Of a stretch of 64,000 bases of DNA, positions 14,870 to 21,834 are shown piece after piece (positions within the stretch are counted from its first letter, which is position 1; every line of letters starts with the position of its first letter). The stretch is from a virus, in IMG/VR virus record IMGVR_UViG_3300025133_000027, positions 1 to 64,000 of that record; one strand, 5' to 3'. The translations under genes were made by a program, and so were the position numbers. Under the pieces are notes generated by a model. That model was given only the letters and a program-made list of their open reading frames with translations. It searched no databases and was not told the DNA's origin.

Positions 14870-15155
14870 AATCAGGAACTTGCGAAAGCTCAATGATCTC
14901 AAAGGCTTAGAAAAAGCTATTGATCTCAAAGGCTTAGAAAAAGCTCAATGATTTTCATGTGTTAAGAAAACTGAATCATTTCATGAGGTTAGCAAAAACC
15001 TAATAAAGTCAAAAGGTTAAAGAAATCCAATGATTACCGTGAGTTACGATAACCGAATGGTTTCGGGGAGTTACCTTTATCTAATGATTTCGGGGAGTTA
15101 TGAGAGTCTAATAAATTCAGTAAGTTACCTTTGTCCAATGATTTCAGGTAGTTAC
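14861..15155 (+). repeat. Array of eleven 22-nt repeats, 27-28-nt period
   Basis: Units start at 14861, 14889, 14917, 14944, 14971, 14999, 15026, 15053, 15080, 15107 and 15134, separated by 5-6-nt spacers. Consensus near YCNAATGATTTCRGGGAGTTAC. Degenerate, noncoding, head to tail. Not CRISPR-like, because spacers are too short and repeats too variable. Single copies of the same unit occur before many genes up to 25.6 kb, where its GGGAGTTAC part is the ribosome-binding site. Confidence 0.9.
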
Positions 15156-15263
15156 TGAATGAGGGACTGCAAAGCAGTTGCTACAACCCCATGGTTTTAT
15201 TGACTAAACTGAGTATCTCAGGACCCTAATTATTTGTCAAGATGAGGTAAGGTCGTGTAATCA

Positions 15264-15482
15264 TTGAGGAAACACGATATATGGGCAATTCACAAGTCTT
15301 CACATTCTCAAAATGAGACACCAATGATATTGGGCACTTACGATGTGGAAATATGGAACACGCGCCCGATCTTGCTTGACTTGCAAGTCCTTGAAATCAT
15401 TGAGGTTCTCTGCGGTGGTGAAAAATCCCCCAACTATACAAACATCAACCGAATATTTGTCGAATGCCCACTAGACGAATGA
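15264..15482 (+). CDS. Hypothetical protein, start uncertain
   Basis: Up to 72 residues from TTG 15264; an in-frame ATG at 15324 would leave about 52. No good ribosome site for either. Contains a plausible fold (TYDVEIWNTRPILLDLQVLEIIEVL). Could be real, given codon use similar to its neighbours, but support is modest. Confidence 0.4.
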   Translation: MRKHDIWAIHKSSHSQNETPMILGTYDVEIWNTRPILLDLQVLEIIEVLCGGEKSPNYTNINRIFVECPLDE

Positions 15483-15890
15483 GTGGATTTGAGGCCGTTT
15501 CAAAATGATCGCGTTTACAGCAACAATTACAGAGACTTCCAGCTCCACAAACGTCAAGTTGGGCATTTTGAGCCGGATCTGGCCGATCTGCCCTCCGCTA
15601 AGTGCCTGAAATCACACACCGGGCAACAGGGCTTGGCGAAAGGCTGGCTATTGAGGGCCGGTTCTGCCATAATCCGGGGGCGGCAAGGGAAACAACCTGA
15701 GCCGGCCCGAAAGGGAGCCTGCGCGGCTCTAACCGGGCGATTTTTAACCTATTCCTTGTCACACCACTGCGCGTGGTCAGACATTCAGGAAAAGGCTAGC
15801 AGAATCAATACCTTAGCAGGTGTGTTGGTAGTACGCTGGAAAAGCTCAATGAAAACTAGTGGTCAAACGTGGTCGGAAAGACTATAGCAG
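15483..15890 (+). ncRNA. Candidate structured RNA, GC-rich
   Basis: This stretch is markedly GC-richer than its surroundings. GGGCCGG near 15654 pairs with CCGGCCC near 15701, enclosing TGCC/GGCA, and several further short stems are possible. A continuous reading frame crosses it but encodes nothing protein-like. I could not match it to RNase P, tmRNA, 6S or SRP RNA signatures. Confidence 0.45.
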
Positions 15891-16008
15891 TAAGTACCTA
15901 ATGCCATTAGGGAAAAGCCTGCAAGCCTTGGGTTAGAACGAGGGCTAAGTAGTCAATTACGATGGTCGGCAGTAGAATCGGCGCACGGTAAGTATATAGA
16001 ATGATAAA

Positions 16009-16078
16009 GCAATCGCACGCTAGGTGCGGCAAGGGCTCAAACCCCTTGTTAGGGTTCGATTCCCTAACGATTGCGCCA
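16009..16078 (+). tRNA. Compact tRNA-like gene, anticodon CAA
   Basis: 70 nt. Acceptor GCAATCG/CGATTGC, a 3-bp D arm with a 5-nt TAGGT loop, anticodon arm AAGGG-CTCAAAC-CCCTT (CAA, Leu), almost no variable loop, a 6-bp T stem around TTCGATT, and encoded GCCA. Leu tRNAs are normally class II, so this is aberrant and may not decode. Confidence 0.55.
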
Positions 16079-16115
16079 AGTTGCAAGGGGTGGACATAAA
16101 CATATCCCCTTGCAA
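16079..16115 (+). terminator. 10-bp hairpin, terminator-like
   Basis: TTGCAAGGGG and CCCCTTGCAA pair perfectly around a loop of about 14 nt, followed by TTTC. It follows the tRNA-like gene directly. Confidence 0.5.
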
Positions 16116-16118
16116 TTT

Positions 16119-16192
16119 CGGGGGGTTAGAAAGATAAAGGTCCGTCGAGGGTGCGCGGTTATGCGCCAAGGCCCTGAGCTAACTCCCCAATT
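16119..16192 (+). ncRNA. Closed-stem structured RNA
   Basis: GGGGGGTTAG pairs with CTAACTCCCC (10 bp, one G-T) around inner stems AGGG/CCCT and GCGC/GCGC. The inner hairpin ends ATGCGCCAAG, echoing the GCCA ends of neighbouring tRNA-like elements. Confidence 0.5.
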
Positions 16193-16197
16193 TATAA

Positions 16198-16248
16198 CGA
16201 TATTTGCTGGTTGCCTTGCAAGGGTTCAAATCCCTTGAAATATCGCCA
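16198..16248 (+). tRNA. Mini tRNA-like element (acceptor and T arm only)
   Basis: 51 nt. Acceptor CGATATT/AATATCG, about 14 nt of connector, T arm CAAGGG-TTCAAAT-CCCTTG and encoded CCA. No D or anticodon arm, so it cannot decode; it resembles a tRNA minihelix. Confidence 0.55.
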
Positions 16249-16261
16249 AGTTAGAAAGCCA

Positions 16262-16290
16262 TAGGCCGAAAAGTCGGGCTAGGCTATACT
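16262..16290 (+). promoter_or_regulatory. Promoter P8
   Basis: Poor -35 (TAGGCC) but the shared AAGTC spacer element at the usual distance, TATACT at 16285-16290, then GAGAGGGTAGAAAGG. Upstream of the AT-hook gene. Confidence 0.6.
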
Positions 16291-16483
16291 GAGAGGGTAG
16301 AAAGGAAGGACGCGAACGAAAATGAAGCGGCTTCACGATGCTGAATGATTTCAGCTAGTTTCGAAGGGCTTTGCAGCAAAGTCGAAATCGGTTATCCTAT
16401 CTATGCGAAATGGTTGAGGTTCTAGGTTGAACCTTACGGAATAATGAGAACGAACCCTCTAAGGGTTCAAAGGATACGTGAAA
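16291..16483 (+). other. Leader with short upstream frames
   Basis: Contains an 8-codon frame ATG..TGA (MKRLHDAE) at about 16321 overlapping a copy of the AATGATTTCAG repeat unit, and hairpin AGGTTC/GAACCT near 16420. Possible translational control of the following gene. Confidence 0.35.
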
Positions 16484-17209
16484 ATGAGTGTTATTGTTGA
16501 GGATTTTGATTCGTCGGTTGTTTTCTCCAAGGGTGAGGGCAACGACGTTGCTAAGGTCACGTTTTCAAAGGAGGATTTGCCGCTTGTAGCGGTTGTTATC
16601 CAAGCCCTTGATAAGAAACGGACTCCGAAGGGCGCTGCTCGCGTGGCTTCTTCGAAGCTCACTAAGATCGGCTATGCCGTGCGTGAGAAAACTCGTCGTG
16701 ATTCCGACGTGTTGCGAGTCGCTGAGTCGCTGGCAAACTACGGGATGTTGACGAAAAAAGTGAGTGAAAACAAGATGTTCACTTACTTTGAGCCAAACGC
16801 TGAGTTTGACTCGGAAGTTGGTGATTCTGTTAAGGAAAAGGCTGCCGGTGCCTTTCGTGAGAAAGTAAAGGCAGTTGCGAAGGATAAGGCTTCTAAGCCT
16901 GCTTCCAAGCGTTCCGGTCGCCCTCGCAAGACTGCATCACAGGAGGACTTCGAAGCCCTTGTGAAGCGTGTGGACGCCCTTGAGGCTGCGCTTGCTGGCA
17001 CTGAGTCGAATGAGGACGCGAAAGCGTCTGACAGCGATTCTGAAGCTTCCGAGGCTGATACCTCGGAAGTCGCTGAAGTGACTCAGGATTCTGAGGATGA
17101 GACGGAAGGTGAGGAAATTACTGACCTTTCCGAGTGCTCCCCTGAAACCCTTGCACTTCTCGCGGCTTGCGAGGACGAGGACGAGGACGATGAAGCCGTC
17201 AACGGCTAA
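16484..17209 (+). CDS. AT-hook protein with acidic tail
   Basis: 241 residues; ATG 16484 preferred over in-frame GTG 16478 because AGGAT is then 8-9 bases upstream. N-terminal alpha/beta domain (1-110) with winged-helix-like helices, a basic segment with an AT-hook core SGRPRK (about 147-152), a coiled-coil stretch (FEALVKRVDALEAALAG), then a very acidic C-terminus rich in Asp, Glu and Ser. This architecture suits a DNA-binding or transcription-modulating early protein. The gene is GC-richer than its surroundings, and its own promoter suggests high expression. Confidence 0.8.
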   Translation: MSVIVEDFDSSVVFSKGEGNDVAKVTFSKEDLPLVAVVIQALDKKRTPKGAARVASSKLTKIGYAVREKTRRDSDVLRVAESLANYGMLTKKVSENKMFTYFEPNAEFDSEVGDSVKEKAAGAFREKVKAVAKDKASKPASKRSGRPRKTASQEDFEALVKRVDALEAALAGTESNEDAKASDSDSEASEADTSEVAEVTQDSEDETEGEEITDLSECSPETLALLAACEDEDEDDEAVNG

Positions 17210-17309
17210 GTCCTCGATTTCATAGGGAAAAGCGTTAGGGCGCTGCGATGGTTTGGACCCTGAGAATCCTACCATTGCCCCTGTGAACTGGGATCTGTAG
17301 TGATTCCGA

Positions 17310-17363
17310 CTAGTTAGCATGATGGATGCGATAGCGCGGGTTCAAATCCCGTCTAACTAGCCA
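17310..17363 (+). tRNA. Mini tRNA-like element
   Basis: 54 nt. 8-bp acceptor CTAGTTAG/CTAACTAG, a 16-17-nt connector (CATGATGGATGCGATA), T arm GCGGG-TTCAAAT-CCCGT, encoded CCA. No anticodon arm. Same design as 16198-16248 but unrelated in stem sequence, so stem pairing rather than sequence is conserved. Confidence 0.55.
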
Positions 17364-17643
17364 AGATGATTGAATTAATTGGGCGAGCGACTTGCCGGAA
17401 GGTCGCAAGTGAGTGGAATGTGATGGTTTGCACCTAAGTTCGTGTTTTCCTTGGCATTAGGAAGGCACGTTAAATATCTTGAACGATTGCAGGCACTTTG
17501 AATCTCTAGCCTGTAGAATCCTGATAAACACAACGAAATCAAGAGGTTATAATGGTTCGAAGTCGTGATGGTCCCGCAAGGGTTTAATATTACTAGGAAA
17601 GATTAGTAAGTCCGCGTGTTGCGGCAGCTTTCCGCAACAAAAA

Positions 17644-17713
17644 CACAAGGTTAGCAGCAAAGGGCTGCAATCGTGAATGATTTTAGCGGGTTCGACTCCC
17701 GCGCCTTGTGCCA
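17644..17713 (+). tRNA. Aberrant tRNA-like element
   Basis: 70 nt. Acceptor CACAAGG/CCTTGTG, hairpins GCAGC/GCTGC and AATC/GATT in place of D and anticodon arms, T arm GCGGG-TTCGACT-CCCGC, encoded CCA. No loop has a proper U33 and anticodon. The second hairpin coincides with a copy of the GAATGATTTTAG repeat unit. Confidence 0.5.
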
Positions 17714-17880
17714 GGAAAAGCGGAACAATATCGGGTAGTTACAGGTATTTAGGCAGAGTCACTGAAAAACTCCATAAAGTCAGTGACTTAATGCCGCCTG
17801 TGATCGGCTTGGACGTATAGACGGGGCGGGCGACGAAAAACCGTTGCCTATTGCATACTTAGAGGGCGTTCCGCTTTTCC
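17714..17880 (+). ncRNA. Candidate ncRNA closed by a 13-bp stem
   Basis: GGAAAAGCGGAAC (17714-17726) pairs perfectly with GTTCCGCTTTTCC (17868-17880), followed by TTT. Inside, TCACTG/CAGTGA and AGGC/GCCT stems are possible. It starts at the base after the CCA of the preceding tRNA-like element, so both may be cut from one precursor. Confidence 0.6.
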
Positions 17881-18212
17881 TTTAATACCACGAAAGTGTG
17901 AGTAATATTCGCTAGTTGCGATGGTCTAATAGAAATTGACTAATTGCCGTTGCCACTCGGCGCAATCCTTTGAAATTGTTGGGCTTTCCCACTCAAGCTG
18001 AAAAGCTGAACAATTGACATTGGTTGCGAGGCTGGTACAACTCTCCAATATTGCTCCACTTTCCCAATACAGGGTCCAGCCCTAACTGGCGGTTATCGTT
18101 GTCGAAATCAGCGAGGCAATAAACTTGAACAATATCAGGAGCATAGAGTGGTACTTCTTTTGTTTGATATATAAATCCAGTGAATTCAGGGAGTTGTGCA
18201 TGACTGCCCTGG

Positions 18213-18279
18213 ATCACTGATGTAAGACCTTGAAATTAAAGGGAAAAGCCTGGAAGTTTCAAGGTCTTACATCAGTGAT
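18213..18279 (+). repeat. Perfect 23-bp inverted repeat
   Basis: ATCACTGATGTAAGACC... at 18213-18235 is the exact reverse complement of 18257-18279, with a 21-nt purine-rich loop. It lies 30 bases before the next gene and has no U-run, so it is not a classic terminator. Confidence 0.9.
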
Positions 18280-18308
18280 GATTAAGCCAACGATTACAGG
18301 GAGTTACA

Positions 18309-18530
18309 ATGAACCTTCAAGCTTACATGGCGAACGTGCATAACGCATTGAATCGACATCGAAACTGGCGATACGGACAAGCGTTATTCAACGTGCTATT
18401 TGATATGTACCCTAACAGTGCAAACAAAGTGCGTGGAACCAATGCAGATCCTTTCTACGCTAAGAACACTAAGAGTCCGCAAGTCGGTGAATTCATGGAC
18501 TTTCTTTTTGAGGAAGCGAAACGCGGCTAA
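18309..18530 (+). CDS. Hypothetical small basic protein
   Basis: 73 residues, ATG preceded by CAGGGAGTTACA, a copy of the array unit. Helical, with aromatic-rich N half (HRNWRYGQALFNVLFDMYP). This MNLQAYMANVHNAL pattern is seen in small phage proteins of unknown role. Leader contains the 23-bp hairpin. Confidence 0.75.
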   Translation: MNLQAYMANVHNALNRHRNWRYGQALFNVLFDMYPNSANKVRGTNADPFYAKNTKSPQVGEFMDFLFEEAKRG

Positions 18531-18815
18531 GTCCGCGAAAGAACAGAGCAATTCAGGTTGAATGGTTTAGATAGTCACGCATTACTCCTAACCATTCGTA
18601 ATTGCTGTAAGTTTTCCTGGCGTGGGGAAACACCTGAAAGTCTAGTTAATTAGGATACTAATTAGGTAGCCATTGTTGAATGGTTTCAATGGGTTAGACT
18701 CCCATTGGCTTCGAGAGTCGTCGGTACGGAATCGCTAAACAATGAATATCGTTGGGGATTGTTAGTAAGCAAGCCAACTAACCATGCTGGCAAGTCTTCA
18801 TTTCCTCAACGATTA
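18531..18815. other. Noncoding, hairpin-rich
   Basis: Contains a T-arm-like hairpin CAATGGG-TTAGACT-CCCATTG near 18678 within a repeat-unit copy, and AATTAGGATACTAATT near 18647. No gene seen. Confidence 0.5.
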
Positions 18816-18894
18816 TGCGCCTTTAGCTCAGTTGGATAGAGCATCGGTCTTCTAAACCGAGGGTCACAGGTTCGAATCCTGTAAGGCGCACCCA
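18816..18894 (+). tRNA. tRNA-Arg(TCT)
   Basis: Canonical cloverleaf: acceptor TGCGCCT/AGGCGCA, D arm GCTC-AGTTGGATA-GAGC, anticodon arm TCGGT-CTTCTAA-ACCGA (TCT), T arm CACAGG-TTCGAAT-CCTGT, C73 and CCA. Confidence 0.96.
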
Positions 18895-18930
18895 ACGCAG
18901 TGAAATCATTGCGAAAATAGGAGGTTAAAC

Positions 18931-19164
18931 ATGAATGTGGTTGAAATTACTTTGCTTTCTAGGAGTGCCGGTCGTAGAAAATACGGCTATTATTTCAAGC
19001 AGGTGGATCACACTGTATTGATTAGGGAAGTATCGCAAGTTACGAACCCTGATTTTACCAGGGAACCCTTTGAGTTCGAAAAGGATTTCGTAAAAGTATC
19101 TATCAGGGATATTGACCGTGTTATTGAAGGGTTGCAGGCTATGAAGTTGCTCGTCAGCAAGTAG
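18931..19164 (+). CDS. Hypothetical small protein
   Basis: 77 residues, strong ribosome site AGGAGGTTAAAC. Basic N-terminus, then a beta/alpha fold ending in a helix (RDIDRVIEGLQAMKLLVSK). Not recognised. First of a run of very small early genes. Confidence 0.75.
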   Translation: MNVVEITLLSRSAGRRKYGYYFKQVDHTVLIREVSQVTNPDFTREPFEFEKDFVKVSIRDIDRVIEGLQAMKLLVSK

Positions 19165-19184
19165 CCGAAATCATGGAGAAAATC

Positions 19185-19352
19185 ATGAAAGCACGTAAAT
19201 ATCGAGTGATTCTGGCACGTTGCGGGATGCCACGGGTTCGAATCATCACGATTGAAGGTCGTTCGGATGCGTATGATTTCCGAAAAGCCTATGTAAATCG
19301 CAACGTTGGGTTGAAGCTGAGTGATCTAAGGGTCGTGCAGGTGCGACGATGA
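19185..19352 (+). CDS. Hypothetical very small basic protein
   Basis: 55 residues (MKARKYRVILARCGMPRVRI...), ATG preceded by ATGGAGAAAATC. Strongly basic, beta-alpha-beta in outline. Its TGA overlaps the next ATG by 4 bases. Confidence 0.65.
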   Translation: MKARKYRVILARCGMPRVRIITIEGRSDAYDFRKAYVNRNVGLKLSDLRVVQVRR

Positions 19353-19552
19353 TTCGTAACCAACGGGATTCAAACGGAATTCTAAGGCTGGTGCATCGCA
19401 CTGATATTATTGAGCAAAATGAGGATGGCGAGGTTAGCACACTAACGATTGTCTTCCTAAGCCCCAAAAAGCGCAATAATGTTATGGTGTTACGCGACCC
19501 TATAAGGGTTCTAAAGATTAGAAACGAGGCTCTTAGAATTCAGGAATTCTAA
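19349..19552 (+). CDS. Hypothetical small basic protein
   Basis: 67 residues, start coupled to the preceding gene through an ATGA overlap. Beta-strand rich with paired basic residues. No recognised domain. Confidence 0.65.
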   Translation: MIRNQRDSNGILRLVHRTDIIEQNEDGEVSTLTIVFLSPKKRNNVMVLRDPIRVLKIRNEALRIQEF

Positions 19553-19582
19553 ATAATAATAACAAGTTAGGGAGTAATTAAG

Positions 19583-19723
19583 ATGGCTAAGGGAAAGAAC
19601 GCATTCGGCAAGTCGCAAGCTCGCGGAAAGACTACGAAAAAGAAGACTCGCCAGGGTCAAGGTAAGTTCTCGAAACGAAAGGGAGATCGCAAGATGTCCC
19701 GTGGCCAGGGCAAGGCTTGTTAA
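19583..19723 (+). CDS. Very basic Gly/Lys/Arg-rich peptide
   Basis: 46 residues with about a third Lys or Arg (MAKGKNAFGKSQARGKTTKK...), ATG preceded by AGGGAGTAATTAAG. Low complexity, likely unstructured; probably binds nucleic acid. Stop followed immediately by the next ATG. Confidence 0.65.
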   Translation: MAKGKNAFGKSQARGKTTKKKTRQGQGKFSKRKGDRKMSRGQGKAC

Positions 19724-19885
19724 ATGAACGAAATAATTACGAAAATCAAGAGGTACTTTTGTCCGCATCCTATAAGTGCCCGAAAGCATGGGTATTTGCC
19801 GGAACAACCCTGGCGTTGGTCTGAGTGTTCGGAGTGTGGTAGAAAGTGGTATCATTACATAGACTTGGCGATCGTAGTCAAGTAA
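19724..19885 (+). CDS. Small zinc-ribbon protein
   Basis: 53 residues. CPHP (13-16) and CSECGRKW (about 35-42) give three Cys and a His able to bind zinc. Starts right after the previous stop. Related short 'CPHP...CxxCGR' proteins occur in phages; role unknown. Confidence 0.65.
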   Translation: MNEIITKIKRYFCPHPISARKHGYLPEQPWRWSECSECGRKWYHYIDLAIVVK

Positions 19886-19932
19886 CGTCGTGAAATTGCT
19901 AGGTTTTCTCCTAGTTATAAGGAGGTGAACCA

Positions 19933-20103
19933 ATGGCGAAAAAGCGAAAGAAGAAAAAGTTCAATGAAATCAAAGCCTTGTCACGCAAGCTTGCTATGCG
20001 TGATGGTGCATATGATGGAAGGTTCAAAGTGCGCGTAATTGCTAACAAAAAGCGCAAGACTAGCCGTGAGGCTTGTCGGAAAAGAGTTAGCGAGGAATCT
20101 TGA
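19933..20103 (+). CDS. Very basic small protein
   Basis: 56 residues beginning MAKKRKKKKFNEIKAL, rich in Lys and Arg, ATG preceded by AAGGAGGTGAACC, a near-perfect ribosome site. Expected to be highly translated and to bind nucleic acid. Function unknown. Confidence 0.7.
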   Translation: MAKKRKKKKFNEIKALSRKLAMRDGAYDGRFKVRVIANKKRKTSREACRKRVSEES

Positions 20104-20160
20104 AAGATTTCAACTAGTTAGAGGTCCGTGGGATTTAATCAAGCGATAACAGGAGGTTAC

Positions 20161-20370
20161 ATGGCAAAGCTGAGAGTCGTTAAGCGTCGAACGGTTGGCG
20201 AAGCTGTATTTTGGACGGGATCGCTGAAACGTCGCGGAATTGTTGAGAGTGTGCAGGGAAACCGATGCACGGTGTCTTGGTATACGAAAGACGGTGATTT
20301 TATTCAGAAAGATGATGGATGGCGTCACTGTGAATTGATCGACCGTGTTGCAATCGTGAGGTATATCTAA
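20161..20370 (+). CDS. Hypothetical small beta-barrel-like protein
   Basis: 69 residues from ATG 20161 with AGGAGGTTAC directly upstream; a longer in-frame start at 20128 lacks a ribosome site. Basic start, then a strand-rich core (GEAVFWTG.., RCTVSWYTKDGDF) reminiscent of an SH3- or KOW-like barrel. Last base shared with the next ATG. Confidence 0.75.
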   Translation: MAKLRVVKRRTVGEAVFWTGSLKRRGIVESVQGNRCTVSWYTKDGDFIQKDDGWRHCELIDRVAIVRYI

Positions 20371-20729
20371 TGAGTAAGGCCAAAAACACTAGCAAAGTTA
20401 AGGACTTATCTGGTGAATTTGGAGGGAACACAGTGAAAGCCTTGCTCAATTTCCCAAAGATTGCACGGACTTATATCATATCAGAAAAAGGCACGCAATT
20501 TCGTAAGATTGGAGTCAGTGTTGACGTGCGAAAGCGATTGTCAGACCTACAAACAGGAAATCCAAGAAAGCTGAATGTTATTCATGTGTTCCCAGGCAAC
20601 GTAGAAAGGTCCATTCACGCAATTCTTGAAGGATATTCAGGGGTTGCAAAAGGTGAATGGTTCGAATTGACTGATTCGGAAGTCAGTGTAATCGTTGACA
20701 CAATTCAAGAAATGTTTACAACGTGGTGA
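20370..20729 (+). CDS. T5orf172 / MUG113-type GIY-YIG-like protein
   Basis: 119 residues. YIISEKGTQFRKIGVSVDVRKRLSDLQTGNP (about 35-65) followed by an R-x-I-H at RSIHAIL and the GEWFEL motif (about 99-104) match the T5orf172 domain, a GIY-YIG superfamily branch found in phages and bacteria, thought to bind or cut DNA. Coupled to the gene before it. Substrate unknown. Confidence 0.8.
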   Translation: MSKAKNTSKVKDLSGEFGGNTVKALLNFPKIARTYIISEKGTQFRKIGVSVDVRKRLSDLQTGNPRKLNVIHVFPGNVERSIHAILEGYSGVAKGEWFELTDSEVSVIVDTIQEMFTTW

Positions 20730-21069
20730 CGGTTCCACGGTAAACATAAATAGTCTAAATAACTTAGGAGGTTATAAGACGCACAAGCAAGTCCTTGATA
20801 TGACTTGCGAAAAGTGAAACTATCAGCAACGCGGGAATGGTAATATATTCAAGGGGTTAAGAACTCCTCGTCAGGCAGGCTCATAACTTGCCCTCGCAGC
20901 CACAACCCAGCGAAATCGCTAAGGAAACTTGCCGGATGGCTTCACCATCAACTATGAGGCACGAAACTTCAATGATTTCGCTGGGTTGCACCATAACACA
21001 CCGTCAACGCTTGCAAGGCAACGCGCAGCGCATCTTGACGGTATTTACGAACAATATCAAGGAGTTATC
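20730..21069. other. Noncoding with long-range stem
   Basis: CAACCCAGCGAAATC (20903-20917) pairs perfectly with GATTTCGCTGGGTTG (20974-20988), the second arm being a copy of the array unit. GCAAGTC/GACTTGC forms a 7-bp hairpin near 20790. No gene seen apart from the leader of the next one. Confidence 0.6.
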
Positions 21070-21342
21070 ATGCAAGTGTATGTTATTCAGTATCTATACG
21101 CCTTCGAAATGGATAAGACCATTGAAGTGATTGAAATCAATGAGGATTTGCTGAAACGTAAGATATATAAAGTGTTCGAAGCAATGTTACTAGTCGAAAC
21201 AACCGGGGAAGGTAGTGAAATCTTTGATGAATCGCTGATGAAGCGAAACGGTAAGAAAATCAAAAAGTTTACCGAAGGTTGGTATACCTACGGTGATTTT
21301 GATAATGCAATTGATGTTATTATCAGAAAAGTCTATCAATAA
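21070..21342 (+). CDS. Hypothetical protein
   Basis: 90 residues from ATG 21070 (ATCAAGGAGTTATC upstream); an in-frame extension to 20929 lies across a structured RNA and lacks a ribosome site. Acidic, alpha/beta, ending in a helix. Not recognised. Confidence 0.75.
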   Translation: MQVYVIQYLYAFEMDKTIEVIEINEDLLKRKIYKVFEAMLLVETTGEGSEIFDESLMKRNGKKIKKFTEGWYTYGDFDNAIDVIIRKVYQ

Positions 21343-21357
21343 CAAGGAGTTACAACA

Positions 21358-21585
21358 ATGACTAACAAAAACAATGGGTTTCGCGTAAGGTTCTTTATTG
21401 CAAGCCGGCCCAAGCCGATAATCACTAAAGATTTCAAGGAGTTCCCCGAGGCTGCGCGTTACGCTAAAACTATGCGAAATACTTGCGGATCTGGTTGGAA
21501 ACTTTCTTATGAAAATTTCCCAATACTTTCAGCAGGTTGGGAAGACAGTCACGGTGCTTTATGTGCCATTGACCCTAACGACTAA
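21358..21585 (+). CDS. Hypothetical small protein
   Basis: 75 residues, ATG preceded by CAAGGAGTTACAACA. Basic strand-rich N half (FRVRFFIASRPKP), then a helix (FPEAARYAKTMRN). No family recognised. Confidence 0.7.
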   Translation: MTNKNNGFRVRFFIASRPKPIITKDFKEFPEAARYAKTMRNTCGSGWKLSYENFPILSAGWEDSHGALCAIDPND

Positions 21586-21614
21586 ATCACCAACAATAAC
21601 AGGGAGTTACGGCA

Positions 21615-21815
21615 GTGAGTGGATTGGAGTTGGACAAAGTGCTACATGCACGCGAAATCCTTGCGGAAATGGATATTCCGATATTCCGCAAGGATCTTCG
21701 CAAGTTGAGCAACCTAAGTTGGTTAGCTCGTAACGTCTCGATTCGAAACGGGAATCACCCGAAGCTCAATGAATTGCTCTCGATTCTGCGAGAAATTAGA
21801 AAAGAGCAAAGATAA
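21615..21815 (+). CDS. Hypothetical small helical protein, GTG start
   Basis: 66 residues from GTG 21615; CAGGGAGTTAC upstream is a full copy of the array unit. Helical and amphipathic (LDKVLHAREILAEMDI..), basic C-terminus. Not recognised. Confidence 0.65.
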   Translation: MSGLELDKVLHAREILAEMDIPIFRKDLRKLSNLSWLARNVSIRNGNHPKLNELLSILREIRKEQR

Positions 21816-21834
21816 CAGGAGGTTAACATTTCTT

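Larger units (their letters stand above)
17210..18308. other. RNA-rich noncoding tract
   Basis: Besides the tRNA-like elements and structured RNA listed separately, it contains many hairpins: TTGCGG/CCGCAA near 17619, GTGTTTTCCTT/AAGGCAC near 17445 and CAGGC/GCCTG near 17490. Very short frames also follow copies of the repeat unit, for example MVRSRDGPARV at 17552 and MTALDH at about 18200. No credible larger protein gene. Confidence 0.55.

Noticed and set aside
14861-15155. Possible CRISPR array
   Set aside because: Spacers are only 5-6 nt, repeats are degenerate and no cas gene is near.
15483-15887. 134-residue protein gene
   Set aside because: Composition, lack of a ribosome site and strong stems point to RNA; the peptide has no protein-like pattern.
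20888-21130. 80-residue frame across the 20903-20988 stem
   Set aside because: Overlaps a structured leader and another real gene; no ribosome site.
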